12,194 nt of DNA from Rhodoferax sp. (GCA_021737905.1 JAIPDA010000050.1:1-12194), one strand, 5' to 3'; shown: positions 1-7,260, counted from the first letter of the stretch. Numbers and translations: made by a program. The notes: generated by a model not told the origin, from the letters alone.

Positions 1-399
1 GAGCCGGTTATCTCTGTCAGCCAGCTGGCCCGCATTCCTTTGCTGATGACCAGCTTGCACCGTTCCATTGTTGAAAGGCAGCTGTTGCCGGTGGGCGGGC
101 AGTTGATGGTGCAAGCTGAGATCGACTCTGTGGACTCCATTCGTGAGTTGGTTCAACAAGGCCAGTGGGCCACCATCATGCCGGTCTCGGTTTTTAAAGA
201 GCCGCACACTGCCAAAACCATTCAGATGTCTCAAATTTCAGGCGTCCAGCTCAATCGCCTGTTGGTGCTGGCCACGCGAGTTGAGCGCAAGGACAACAGT
301 GCGCAGCATGTAGTGCGCGAGATGATTGAGTCAGAATTCGCAAGGCTGTCCAGGCAAGGTGTTTTCAGCTTTGCCGGGCCGGACAAAGACAGGCCCTGA
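1..399 (+). CDS. LysR-type transcriptional regulator, C-terminal part (5' end outside window)
   Basis: The frame is open from base 1 to the TGA at 397-399, giving about 132 visible residues. The N-terminal helix-turn-helix and the first half of the effector domain lie outside the window. The visible part looks like the second half of a LysR substrate-binding domain: an 'AEIDSVDSIRELVQQGQWATIMP' type segment (visible residues about 38-60), which in this family follows the effector pocket, then a strand with 'LNRLLVLATRVE' and a C-terminal amphipathic helix. The product would be a cytoplasmic DNA-binding regulator that responds to a small ligand, but neither the ligand nor the target can be read here. 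The style recalls the NAC/Cbl branch; this is only an impression. The gene ends convergently with the NUDIX gene. Confidence 0.8.
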   Translation, partial: EPVISVSQLARIPLLMTSLHRSIVERQLLPVGGQLMVQAEIDSVDSIRELVQQGQWATIMPVSVFKEPHTAKTIQMSQISGVQLNRLLVLATRVERKDNSAQHVVREMIESEFARLSRQGVFSFAGPDKDRP

Positions 400-460
400 A
401 CCTGCGCAGCCTGCCAAAAGCTTGCGCCTGGCAGGTGCTTCAGATCAAGCCAGGTTCAGG
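395..460. repeat. Nested inverted repeats at convergent gene ends
   Basis: CCTGAACCTG (395-404) is the exact reverse complement of CAGGTTCAGG (451-460). Inside it, CCTGCCA (410-416) pairs with TGGCAGG (429-435). The outer arms contain the stop codons of the two converging genes: TGA at 397-399 on the plus strand and TCA (TGA on the minus strand) at 456-458. Either transcript could fold into a long interrupted hairpin. There is no T-tract on either side, so it is not a classical Rho-independent terminator. It could slow polymerase or protect 3' ends; that is inference. Confidence 0.6.
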
Positions 461-1010
461 CGATGTCCACCACATGGGTGCCGTATTGGCCTAGCCGGCG
501 GTCGGCGAAATAGCGCGTCAGGGTTTCTTTGACGGTGCGAAATGCGATGTCGTCCCAGGGAATTTCAGCTTCGGTGAACAACCTGGCTTCCATGGTTTCA
601 TGGCCCGGGTCAAAGTCCGTGCTGAGCAGCTGAGCACGGTAAAACAAGTGCACCTGGCCTACGCGCGCCACGTTCATGATGGCAAACAGGGCTTGCATTT
701 CAAACTGAGCCCCGGCTTCTTCTTGCGTCTCCCGCGCAGCACCCTGGGCAGTCGTCTCGCCTAGCTCCATGAAGCCGGCCGGCAGCGTCCACATGCCGCG
801 TCGCGGCTCAATATTGCGTTTGCAAAGCAAGACCTGCTCGCCGGACTTGCCCCACACCGGCACGGTGCCCACTACATTGAGCGGGTTTTCATAATGCACT
901 GTGTGGCATGCAGTGCAGATGGCACGCTCCCGGGTGTCGCCATCGTCGGGCAAGCGGTAAGCCACGGCGAAGCCGCATTCTCGGCAGTGTTTCAGGGGCG
1001 TGCGTTGCAT
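456..1010 (-). CDS. NUDIX hydrolase with N-terminal zinc ribbon (NUDX23-like)
   Basis: This 184-residue cytoplasmic protein would hydrolyse a nucleoside diphosphate linked to another moiety. Two CxxC pairs (Cys9/Cys12 and Cys32/Cys35) form a zinc ribbon. The NUDIX box is complete at residues 79-101: Gly79, Glu85, Arg93-Glu94, Glu97-Glu98 and Gly100. Blocks such as 'LLCKRNIEPRRGMWTLPAGF' and the spacing of ribbon to NUDIX box closely resemble plant plastid NUDX23, known to cleave FAD and to a lesser extent ADP-ribose, so FAD or ADP-ribose are the best substrate guesses. The ATG at 1008-1010 follows an AGGA ribosome-binding site, and the upstream gene's stop is only 8 bp away, so the two are co-transcribed. 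Family call is sure; substrate is inferred. Confidence 0.9.
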   Translation of the reverse strand: MQRTPLKHCRECGFAVAYRLPDDGDTRERAICTACHTVHYENPLNVVGTVPVWGKSGEQVLLCKRNIEPRRGMWTLPAGFMELGETTAQGAARETQEEAGAQFEMQALFAIMNVARVGQVHLFYRAQLLSTDFDPGHETMEARLFTEAEIPWDDIAFRTVKETLTRYFADRRLGQYGTHVVDIA

Positions 1011-1018
1011 ATTTCCTG

Positions 1019-1321
1019 TCAGTCTGACTTACAGACTAACTCAAAGTGCTCCACCACAGGGGGCGATGCGAAAAATGGTCCCACAATCGCGCGCCAATCG
1101 GCAAATGCCGGCGATTGTCTGAAGCCGATGGTGTGGTCTTCTAAGGTTGCCCAAAAAATTTGCAGGATGTAGCGCTCCGGGCTTTCAATGCCCTTGTTGA
1201 CTTTAAACCCCTCAAAGCCTTTGGCGTGTGAAATCACGGTTTTCAGTCCGCGTTCAATAGCCTCGTCAAACGCCGCTTGCTGGCCTGGATGAATACGGAT
1301 GTCGGCAAGTTCGAGAATCAT
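1019..1321 (-). CDS. Antibiotic biosynthesis monooxygenase (ABM)-fold protein
   Basis: A 100-residue protein of the dimeric alpha/beta-barrel ABM superfamily. It begins with a typical first strand and helix ('MILELADIRIHPGQQAAFDEAIERG'-like, residues 1-25), followed by a Gly-Phe segment at about residues 35-40, a strand near 50-57 with 'YILQIFWATLEDH' character, and a last helix and strand ending 'VVEHFELV'. Members act as cofactor-less monooxygenases, haem-degrading enzymes or have unknown roles; no haem-ligand set is evident, so substrate is unknown. The ATG at 1319-1321 follows AAGGAA. It is the first gene of a two-gene operon with the NUDIX hydrolase. The 101 bp to the divergent rimO gene must hold both promoters, but I could not identify convincing -35/-10 pairs there. 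Confidence 0.85.
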   Translation of the reverse strand: MILELADIRIHPGQQAAFDEAIERGLKTVISHAKGFEGFKVNKGIESPERYILQIFWATLEDHTIGFRQSPAFADWRAIVGPFFASPPVVEHFELVCKSD

Positions 1322-1422
1322 GTTTTTCCTTTTGTGGTGCCCAAACTGGGGATGCGGCTATTTTGGCTTGATTTTCCTTCATCCTTTCAGAGCCTACCTT
1401 CTGCCTCTGAGACAATGCGTGT

Positions 1423-2850
1423 ATGAGCGAAAACACGAGCGCCGCAACGGCAACTTCCCCCCCGTCTTCGGTTGCGGGCAAACCTGCGCCGCGTGTCGGC
1501 TTCGTGAGCCTGGGCTGCCCCAAGGCGCTGACAGATTCCGAATTGATCCTGACCCGCCTGAGCGCCGAAGGTTACGAAACCTCCAAGACGTTCGAGGGCG
1601 CTGACCTGGTCATCGTCAACACCTGCGGCTTCATCGACGATGCCGTGCGTGAAAGCCTGGACACCATTGGTGAAGCGCTGGCGGCCAACGGCAAGGTCAT
1701 CGTCACCGGTTGCCTGGGGGCCAAGGCGGGTGACGGCGGCGGCAACCTGGTCAAGCAGATGCACCCCAGCGTGCTCGCCGTGACCGGCCCGCACGCCACC
1801 CAGGAAGTGATGGACGCGGTGCATCTGAACCTGCCCAAGCCGCACGACCCCTTTGTTGACCTGGTGCCCAATTCTTTTGGTATTGCCGGCATCAAGCTCA
1901 CGCCTCGGCATTACGCTTACCTCAAGATCAGCGAAGGCTGTAACCACCGCTGCACTTTCTGCATCATCCCGTCGATGCGCGGCGACCTGGTGTCGCGCCC
2001 GATCGGCGATGTGCTGGGTGAAGCGCGCGCCTTGTTTGAAGGCGGCGTCAAAGAGCTGCTGGTGATCAGCCAGGACACCTCGGCCTACGGCGTGGACGTC
2101 AAATACCGCACCGGCTTTTTTGACGGCAAGCCCGTCAAGACGCGCATGCTCGAGCTGGTCAAGACCCTGGGCGAGCTGGCCGAGCCCTACGGCGCCTGGG
2201 TGCGTTTGCACTATGTGTACCCCTACCCGAGCGTGGACGAGGTGATCCCCTTCATGGCCACCGGCCTGGTGCTGCCTTACCTGGACGTGCCCTTGCAGCA
2301 CAGCCACCCGGATGTGCTCAAACGCATGAAGCGACCCGCCAGCGGCGAGAAAAACCTCGAACGCATTGCACGCTGGCGCGAGATGTGCCCCGAGATCGTG
2401 ATCCGCAGCACCTTCATCGCCGGCTTTCCGGGTGAGACCGAGGCCGAGTTCGATCATTTGCTCGACTTCATGCGCGAAGCCCGCATCGACCGCGCCGGTT
2501 GTTTTGCCTACAGCCCGGTTCAAGGCGCGGCGGCCAACGACATACCCGGCATGCTGCCGCTGGAAGTGCGCGAAGAGCGTCGCGCCCGCTTCATGGCGGT
2601 GGCCGAAGAAGCCTCCAGTCTGAAACTGCGCGAGCGCGTGGGCGCCACCATGCAAGTGCTGGTTGATTCCGCACCGGCGCTGGGCCGCAAGGGCGGTGTG
2701 GGCCGTAGCTACGCGGATGCGCCGGAAATTGACGGCACTGTGAAACTGCTGCCGCCCGAAAAAATCAGCAAAACGCTCAAGGTGGGTGAGTTCACCCGGG
2801 CCCGGATTGTGGGAACCCAAGGCCACGACCTGGTGGCTGTTCCCGTCTGA
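1423..2850 (+). CDS. rimO: Ribosomal protein S12 methylthiotransferase RimO
   Basis: RimO is a radical-SAM enzyme with two [4Fe-4S] clusters that adds a methylthio group to the beta carbon of a conserved aspartate (Asp88 in E. coli numbering) of ribosomal protein S12. The 475-residue product has the MTTase N-terminal domain with cluster cysteines Cys32 ('SLGCPKA'), Cys68 ('NTCGF') and Cys97 ('TGCLG'). The radical-SAM motif CxxxCxxC is Cys173, Cys177 and Cys180. A TRAM domain follows at about residues 400-475. 'SLGCPKALTDSE' and the overall length separate RimO from the tRNA enzyme MiaB. The first ~20 residues are a Ser/Thr/Ala-rich extension, so a slightly later start cannot be excluded, but no better start codon with a ribosome-binding site is visible. 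It is a single gene with its own terminator. Confidence 0.97.
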   Translation: MSENTSAATATSPPSSVAGKPAPRVGFVSLGCPKALTDSELILTRLSAEGYETSKTFEGADLVIVNTCGFIDDAVRESLDTIGEALAANGKVIVTGCLGAKAGDGGGNLVKQMHPSVLAVTGPHATQEVMDAVHLNLPKPHDPFVDLVPNSFGIAGIKLTPRHYAYLKISEGCNHRCTFCIIPSMRGDLVSRPIGDVLGEARALFEGGVKELLVISQDTSAYGVDVKYRTGFFDGKPVKTRMLELVKTLGELAEPYGAWVRLHYVYPYPSVDEVIPFMATGLVLPYLDVPLQHSHPDVLKRMKRPASGEKNLERIARWREMCPEIVIRSTFIAGFPGETEAEFDHLLDFMREARIDRAGCFAYSPVQGAAANDIPGMLPLEVREERRARFMAVAEEASSLKLRERVGATMQVLVDSAPALGRKGGVGRSYADAPEIDGTVKLLPPEKISKTLKVGEFTRARIVGTQGHDLVAVPV

Positions 2851-2887
2851 AAGGGTTGATGCGGGCCTATTAAGTCCCGTACCGACG

Positions 2888-2918
2888 AAAAAAAGCCCAC
2901 CAGAAGTGGGCTTTTTTT
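2888..2918. terminator. Bidirectional Rho-independent terminator between rimO and tRNA-Pro
   Basis: Seven A, then GCCCAC (2895-2900), a 5-base loop CAGAA, GTGGGC (2906-2911), then seven T (2912-2918). The arrangement is symmetrical, so the transcript has a stable hairpin and a U-tract in both directions. It lies 37 bp after the rimO stop and 8 bp after the CCA end of the minus-strand tRNA, which explains both transcripts. Confidence 0.93.
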
Positions 2919-2926
2919 GAGTTTTT

Positions 2927-3003
2927 TGGTCGGAGTACAAGGATTCGAACCTTGGACCCCCTGGTCCCAAACCAGGTGCGCTACCAGACTGCGCCACACT
3001 CCG
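2927..3003 (-). tRNA. tRNA-Pro (anticodon UGG), CCA encoded
   Basis: The minus strand folds as a full 77-nt cloverleaf. The acceptor stem is CGGAGTG with TACTCCG (last pair G-T), followed by discriminator A and an encoded CCA at 2929-2927. The D arm is GCGC...GCGC. The anticodon stem is CCTGG/CCAGG with loop TTTGGGA, giving anticodon TGG (Pro). The variable region is GGGTC, and the T arm is CAAGG-TTCGAAT-CCTTG. This isoacceptor reads CCA and, by wobble, other Pro codons. It is a stand-alone gene with a TATAAT box just upstream and a terminator just downstream. Confidence 0.98.
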
Positions 3004-3014
3004 ACAAGTCTCAA

Positions 3015-3020
3015 ATTATA
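3015..3020 (-). promoter_or_regulatory. -10 box (TATAAT) of the tRNA-Pro promoter
   Basis: The minus strand reads GGGC-TATAAT-TTGAG. The perfect -10 hexamer ends 11 nt before the first base of the mature tRNA, so transcription should start about 5 nt upstream of it. No good -35 hexamer is seen 16-18 bp further upstream (the bases there read GGTAAA or near), so the promoter may depend on other factors or be weak at -35. Confidence 0.65.
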
Positions 3021-3030
3021 GCCCGATAAG

Positions 3031-3047
3031 ACCGGTTTTTACCCGGT
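3031..3047. repeat. Short inverted repeat between GST and tRNA-Pro
   Basis: ACCGG (3031-3035) and CCGGT (3043-3047) enclose a 7-base loop. On the plus strand a T-tract (3052-3058) follows after four bases. On the minus strand, the direction of the GST gene, no T-tract follows. The element sits where the -35 of the tRNA promoter should be. Its role is unknown: it may be a weak GST terminator or chance. Confidence 0.3.
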
Positions 3048-3066
3048 TTCGTTTTTTTGGGGGCGA

Positions 3067-3771
3067 TTAGCGGCGCACCAGCTGGGTTTTGCCAAACAGG
3101 ATTTCCTTGGCTTGCGCGTCGTTCACAGGGGGGCGCAGGGCGGTCAACACCTCTACACCGCGTTGCACCGCCGGGCGGGCGGCGATCAGGTCAAACCAGC
3201 GCTTGAGGTGCGGATAGTCGGCCCAGTCGATGCCCTGGTTGGCCCAGTTACGCAGCCAAGGGAAGATGGCAATGTCGGCGATGGTGTACTGATTGCCGGC
3301 GATGAATTTATGGCTGGAGAGTTGCTTGTCCATCACGCCGTAAAGGCGCTTGGTTTCGTTGGTGTAACGGTTGATCGCGTACTCGACTTTTTCGGGTGCA
3401 TAAATGCGAAAGTGATGCGTTTGCCCGAGCATGGGCCCGACGCCGCCCATTTGGAACATCAGCCATTGCAGCACCTCGTATTTCAGCCGGTCTGTTTTGG
3501 GCAAAAACTGGCCGGTTTTGGCGGCCAGATAAAGCAAGATGGCGCCCGACTCGAACAGTGAAATGGGTTTGCCGTCCGGACCGTTCGGGTCCACGATGGC
3601 GGGGATGCGGTTGTTCGGGCTGATGGCCAGAAACTCGGGCTTGAATTGATCACCTTTGCCGATATTGACCGGGATGGCCTGCCAATCGCGGCCTTCACGC
3701 AGGCCGCACTCCTCGAGCATGATGTGAACCTTGTGCCCGTTGGGCGTGGCCCATGAGTAAACCTTGATCAT
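3067..3771 (-). CDS. Glutathione S-transferase family, YfcG/YghU-like disulfide-bond oxidoreductase
   Basis: A 234-residue cytoplasmic protein with an N-terminal thioredoxin-fold domain (residues 1-87) and an all-helical C-terminal domain. Thr9 and Asn11 in 'ATPNGHKV' match the residues that bind glutathione in E. coli YfcG, and 'ISPNNRIPAIVD' (50-61), 'LFESGA' (72-77) and 'GPMLGQTHHF' are hallmark blocks of this Nu-class-like group. YfcG and YghU have weak transferase activity but strong GSH-dependent disulfide reductase activity; the same is expected here. The ATG at 3769-3771 is preceded by AGGA. It follows the phosphotransferase gene after 66 bp on the same strand, so it may be the last gene of the upstream operon or have its own promoter. 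No convincing promoter was identified in the gap. Confidence 0.92.
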   Translation of the reverse strand: MIKVYSWATPNGHKVHIMLEECGLREGRDWQAIPVNIGKGDQFKPEFLAISPNNRIPAIVDPNGPDGKPISLFESGAILLYLAAKTGQFLPKTDRLKYEVLQWLMFQMGGVGPMLGQTHHFRIYAPEKVEYAINRYTNETKRLYGVMDKQLSSHKFIAGNQYTIADIAIFPWLRNWANQGIDWADYPHLKRWFDLIAARPAVQRGVEVLTALRPPVNDAQAKEILFGKTQLVRR

Positions 3772-3837
3772 GTTGTTTCCTGATGTAGTGCAAAAAAAGG
3801 ATTGACTTTAGTACAAAGCCAAACGGCTTGCAGGCGG

Positions 3838-4929
3838 TCAGCGCTGACTTTGCTGCGCAAAGCGCCATGCTATCTGGGCCAGCGGCCGTGCCCCTGCGGC
3901 AGAGGCCACGGCCTGCGCACTGGCAGCGGTGCCCGCTTCGATCCGCTTGGCAATGCCTTGCAAAATCGCAGCCATGCGAAACAGGTTGTAAGCGAGGTAA
4001 AAATTCCAGTCGTTTAACACCGCCTCTGGCGTGCTCAACCCGGTACGCTCACAGTAACGCTGCACGTACTCAGCTTCTGTCGGAATACCCAGGCTTGGCA
4101 GGTCCAATCCACCGATGCCGCGAAAGGTGCCAGGGGGAATGTGCCAGCCCATGCAGTGGTAGCTCAGGTCGGCCAGCGGGTGCCCCAGGGTTGAGAGTTC
4201 CCAGTCCAGAACGGCAAGTACGCGCGGCTCTGTGGGGTGAAAAATCAGGTTATCGAGTCTGAAGTCGCCGTGCACGATGGAGACCATGGCCGGGTCCATC
4301 GCCGCCGCCGGCACATGGGCAGGCAACCAGGCCATGAGTCGGTCCATCTCGTCGATGGGCTGCGTGATGGAGGCGCTGTACTGCTTGCTCCATCTGCCGA
4401 TCTGGCGCTCGAAATAATTACCCGGTTTGCCGTAATCGGCCAGTCCAAGGGCTGCAAACGGTACGCGGTGCAAAGCGCTGATGACGCGGTTCATTTCGTC
4501 GTAAATATCTGCGCGCTCGGCCTTTGTCATGCCGGGCAGGGACTGGTCCCAAAGTACCCGGCCTTCGACAAATTCCATGATGAAAAAAGCTCTGCCGATG
4601 ACAGACTCGTCTTCGCACAGGCAGTGCATGCGGGGCGCCGGTACATCGGTGCCAGCCAGTCCTTGCATGACCTTGAACTCTCGCTCGACAGCGTGCGCCG
4701 AGGGCAGCAGCTTGGCTACCGGGCCCGGTTTGGTGCGCATCACATAGGCGCGCCCTGGCGTGATGAGTTTGTAGGTTGGGTTGGACTGACCGCCTTTGAA
4801 AATTTGTACCGTCAGCGGGCCTTGAAAGCCTTCTAAATGCTGCGACAGGTAAGCATCTAAAGCGGTGAGGTCAAAAGCATGTGCCCCGCTGACTTCGCGG
4901 GTGCCTATGAAGTGATCAAAGTTACTCAT
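3838..4929 (-). CDS. APH-fold phosphotransferase, ACAD10/11 N-domain- and LvaA-like
   Basis: A 363-residue soluble kinase-fold protein. It has a glycine-rich nucleotide loop 'FKGGQSNPTY' (44-53), a helix-C type Glu near residue 84, the catalytic loop 'HGDFRLDN' (220-227, base Asp222 and metal-binding Asn227) and a metal-binding 'LDWE' (241-244, Asp242). This is the aminoglycoside/choline-kinase-like family, but the form with 'FRLDN' and 'GHPLADLSYHCM' is the one fused to acyl-CoA dehydrogenases in ACAD10/ACAD11 and found free as LvaA in levulinate catabolism, where it phosphorylates 4-hydroxyacyl-CoA. Antibiotic resistance is unlikely. It starts 29 bp after the crotonase stop, without an obvious Shine-Dalgarno. 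Its placement among acyl-CoA enzymes supports a CoA-ester substrate; that is inference. Confidence 0.9.
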   Translation of the reverse strand: MSNFDHFIGTREVSGAHAFDLTALDAYLSQHLEGFQGPLTVQIFKGGQSNPTYKLITPGRAYVMRTKPGPVAKLLPSAHAVEREFKVMQGLAGTDVPAPRMHCLCEDESVIGRAFFIMEFVEGRVLWDQSLPGMTKAERADIYDEMNRVISALHRVPFAALGLADYGKPGNYFERQIGRWSKQYSASITQPIDEMDRLMAWLPAHVPAAAMDPAMVSIVHGDFRLDNLIFHPTEPRVLAVLDWELSTLGHPLADLSYHCMGWHIPPGTFRGIGGLDLPSLGIPTEAEYVQRYCERTGLSTPEAVLNDWNFYLAYNLFRMAAILQGIAKRIEAGTAASAQAVASAAGARPLAQIAWRFAQQSQR

Positions 4930-4958
4930 GGCTAAGCTGAGGGCGCAGAACTGCTGTC

Positions 4959-5738
4959 TTAAAAAAAGCGGGGTTTGCGTTTTTGTAAAAAAGCCTCTAT
5001 GCCTTCGCCGGCGTTGCGGTGGTGCAGATTTTTTACAAAGTGATCTCGCTCGCTCGCCAGTTGCTCGCTCAGCGTATGAGCCTGGGCATCATTGAGGAGA
5101 TCTTTGATGCTGGCCAGCACGTTGGGGGCACGCTCATTGAGTTGCTCGGCCAGTTGCAGGGCGGCCGGTAGGGCGTTGGCGACCGGTGCCAGCCCATGGA
5201 CCAGGCCCAGGGCGTTCAACTGCGCCGCAGGTATACGCTCGCCCAGCATCAACAAGCGGGCAACCACAGTGCGCGGCAGGGCTCGCGCAAGCGCCCAGCT
5301 GCCGCCGCCATCGGGCGACAGGCCGACGGTGCTGTGCGCCATGACGAACACAGCGTTCTCGGCCGCCACCACGAAATCGCAGGCCAGCGCCAGCGAAAAA
5401 CCGGCGCCAGCGGCAGCGCCTTCCACAGCAGCGATCACCGGTTTGGGAAAGGTCCGGATAGAGTCAACCCAGCTGTGCAATGCATCGATACTTTGCGCCT
5501 GAACTTCTGCCGGCTTTTGCCGGTTGGCCTGCAGTCGCAGCAGGTCAGCGCCGGCACAAAATGTGCTGCCTTCCCCGGTGATGACGACGCTGCGGATTTC
5601 AGGGTTGTTTTCGGCTGCATTCAGCGCTTCGACACCGGCGGCATAGATTTCGGGGCCCAGTGCATTTCGGTGCTCGGGGTTGCTGAGCGTCAGGACCAGC
5701 GTGCGGCCTTCGCTGGTGCTTTTCAGGGCGCCTGCCAT
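4959..5738 (-). CDS. Enoyl-CoA hydratase/isomerase (crotonase) family, PaaG-like
   Basis: A 259-residue crotonase-fold enzyme acting on acyl-CoA thioesters. The oxyanion-hole segments are present: 'CAGADL' (61-66) and 'GAAAGAGFSLALACD' (107-121). At the positions of the two classical hydratase glutamates (rat Glu144 and Glu164) it has Ser115 and His135. It has Asp143 in 'LSPDGGGSW', which matches the catalytic aspartate of PaaG (2-(oxepinyl)-CoA-forming isomerase) in 'LIPDCGGTW'. An isomerase or other non-hydratase reaction is therefore more likely than plain hydration. The ATG lies 1 bp after the stop of the 3-hydroxyacyl-CoA dehydrogenase gene, with a strong GAGGAAAG ribosome-binding site inside that gene's end, so translation is probably coupled. 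Confidence 0.93.
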   Translation of the reverse strand: MAGALKSTSEGRTLVLTLSNPEHRNALGPEIYAAGVEALNAAENNPEIRSVVITGEGSTFCAGADLLRLQANRQKPAEVQAQSIDALHSWVDSIRTFPKPVIAAVEGAAAGAGFSLALACDFVVAAENAVFVMAHSTVGLSPDGGGSWALARALPRTVVARLLMLGERIPAAQLNALGLVHGLAPVANALPAALQLAEQLNERAPNVLASIKDLLNDAQAHTLSEQLASERDHFVKNLHHRNAGEGIEAFLQKRKPRFF

Positions 5739-5739
5739 C

Positions 5740-7260
5740 TCAGCTTTCCTCTTGCAGCAGACTCAGACCGATGGCACCGCGACGACGCAGCCAGGGTGAA
5801 GGCCGGTAGCGAGGATCCCCATAAACGGTTTGCATGTTGAACAAAACTTCGAGGACGTTGGTCGGACCGTACAGATTGCCCAGGGTCAGCGGACCTTTCG
5901 GATAACCCAGCCCGAGGGTGACCGCAGTTTCCAGGTCTTGCGGGCTGCAGATGCCTTGCTGGCACATGTCGCTAGCGATGTTGACGATGTGGGCGACCAC
6001 GCGCTGCGTCACAAAGCCGCCGCTGTCGCGAATCACGCTGACGGCTTTGCCGTCGCGGGCAAACAGCGCGTGAGCGGCGTCACGCATATCGGTGCGGGTG
6101 GCCGGGTTGGTGGCCAGCACGCGGCGTTTGGTTTGTGCATCGTCGATCAGCATGTCGATGCCCACGGTGCGCGCCGGGTCCAGACGCTCGACCACCGCCA
6201 CCGTGGTGATGTCAAAGCCCAAGGGCGCCACCAGCGTCAGGGCGTTCATCGACGGCGAGGCGCCGGTCTCGATGGTCGCGCCCAGGGTTTTCAAAAGCAG
6301 CAGGAGTTCAGCGCGGCGCGAGGCGCGTGGCGACACCCAGACCGGTGGCATGTCGGTGACAACAGGCGCAGGTGCTTCGGCCGGCCACTCGGCCACACCG
6401 TTGGCATAGCGGTAAAAACCTTCGCCGGTTTTTTTCCCCAGCAGGCCGCCGGCCAGCCGCTGCGCCGTGATGACGCTGGGGCGGTAGCGTGGCTCTTCGT
6501 AGTACTGGTGATAGATCGATTCCATCACCGGGTGCGAAACGTCCAGCGCGGTCAGGTCCATCAATTCAAAAGGGCCGAGCTTGAAGCCGGCCTGGTCTTT
6601 CAGTATGCGGTCAATGGTGGCGACATCGGCAATGCCTTCACTCACGATGCGCAGCGCTTCGGTGCCGTAACCACGCCCGGCATGGTTGACGATAAAGCCC
6701 GGCGTGTCTTGCGCCAGCACGGGGGTGTGACCCATCTCACGGGCGTATTGCGTCAGCCCCTCGCAGGTGTCGGCGCTGGTTTTCAGGCCACGGATGACCT
6801 CGACCACCTTCATCAGCGGCACCGGGTTGAAAAAATGGTAACCGGCAAAGCGCTCCGGATGCTTCAAGCCCGCGGCAATCGCCGTCACTGACAAAGAAGA
6901 TGTGTTGGTGACCAGCACAGCCTGTGCCGACACGATGGACTCCAACTCAGTGAAGAGGGCTTTTTTAACCTCAAGTCGCTCCACGATTGCTTCAATTACC
7001 AACTCGCAGTCGCTCAGTTCGGCCAGCGTGGCGGGCAGCGCCATACGCGCAACACACGCGGCGGCGGCAGCAGCGTCCATCTTGCCCTTGGCCACCAGTT
7101 TGTCCCATTGGCCGGACACCGCTTGACGAGCCCGGGCGCTGGCGCTTGGATCTTTGTCGAACAACTTGACCTGGCTGCCGGCTTGCGCCGCGATCTGAGC
7201 AATGCCCTGGCCCATGGCACCGGCGCCTATGACGGCGATGTTTTTGTAGCGCGTGGGCAT
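5740..7260 (-). CDS. 3-hydroxyacyl-CoA dehydrogenase, PaaH-type two-C-domain form
   Basis: This NAD-dependent enzyme oxidises 3-hydroxyacyl-CoA to 3-oxoacyl-CoA. At 506 residues it is of the long PaaH type rather than the ~280-residue short form. The Rossmann motif is G12-A-G14-A-M-G17. The catalytic set aligns with human HADH: Ser121 ('NTSS'), His142 and Asn145 ('YHFFNP'), Glu154 and Asn192 ('GFIVN'). A first C-terminal dimerisation domain occupies about 190-285; after a Pro-rich linker (about 293-308) and a divergent central region, a second copy begins near 'GGFVTQRVVAHIVN' and 'LGYPKGPLTLGN'. There is a poly-Ala run at 63-68. It starts 3 bp after the upstream dehydrogenase stop and ends 1 bp before the crotonase start. 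The physiological substrate (phenylacetate ring-cleavage intermediate or other acyl-CoA) is not decided by sequence. Confidence 0.95.
   Translation of the reverse strand: MPTRYKNIAVIGAGAMGQGIAQIAAQAGSQVKLFDKDPSASARARQAVSGQWDKLVAKGKMDAAAAAACVARMALPATLAELSDCELVIEAIVERLEVKKALFTELESIVSAQAVLVTNTSSLSVTAIAAGLKHPERFAGYHFFNPVPLMKVVEVIRGLKTSADTCEGLTQYAREMGHTPVLAQDTPGFIVNHAGRGYGTEALRIVSEGIADVATIDRILKDQAGFKLGPFELMDLTALDVSHPVMESIYHQYYEEPRYRPSVITAQRLAGGLLGKKTGEGFYRYANGVAEWPAEAPAPVVTDMPPVWVSPRASRRAELLLLLKTLGATIETGASPSMNALTLVAPLGFDITTVAVVERLDPARTVGIDMLIDDAQTKRRVLATNPATRTDMRDAAHALFARDGKAVSVIRDSGGFVTQRVVAHIVNIASDMCQQGICSPQDLETAVTLGLGYPKGPLTLGNLYGPTNVLEVLFNMQTVYGDPRYRPSPWLRRRGAIGLSLLQEES

Noticed and set aside
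1387..2997. 536-codon open frame antisense to rimO
   Set aside because: It mirrors the rimO codons across its whole length and begins inside the tRNA-Pro gene. rimO is unmistakable, and long antisense frames are common in GC-rich genes.
2709..3014. 101-codon minus-strand frame across tRNA-Pro and the terminator
   Set aside because: Its first part is a translation of the tRNA-Pro gene and the rest reads through the terminator and the rimO 3' end.
3816..3829. AAGCC-AAAC-GGCTT hairpin between the phosphotransferase and GST genes
   Set aside because: Only a 5-bp stem; the T-run on the minus strand is about 17 bases away, so it does not form a terminator.
3838..4929. Aminoglycoside resistance kinase
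   Set aside because: Although APH-fold, the motifs match the acyl-CoA-associated ACAD10/11 and LvaA subgroup and the neighbours are acyl-CoA enzymes.
5830..6891. 353-codon plus-strand frame inside the 3-hydroxyacyl-CoA dehydrogenase gene
   Set aside because: It is antisense to a gene with a complete catalytic set, and its His/Arg/Gln-rich product resembles no family.
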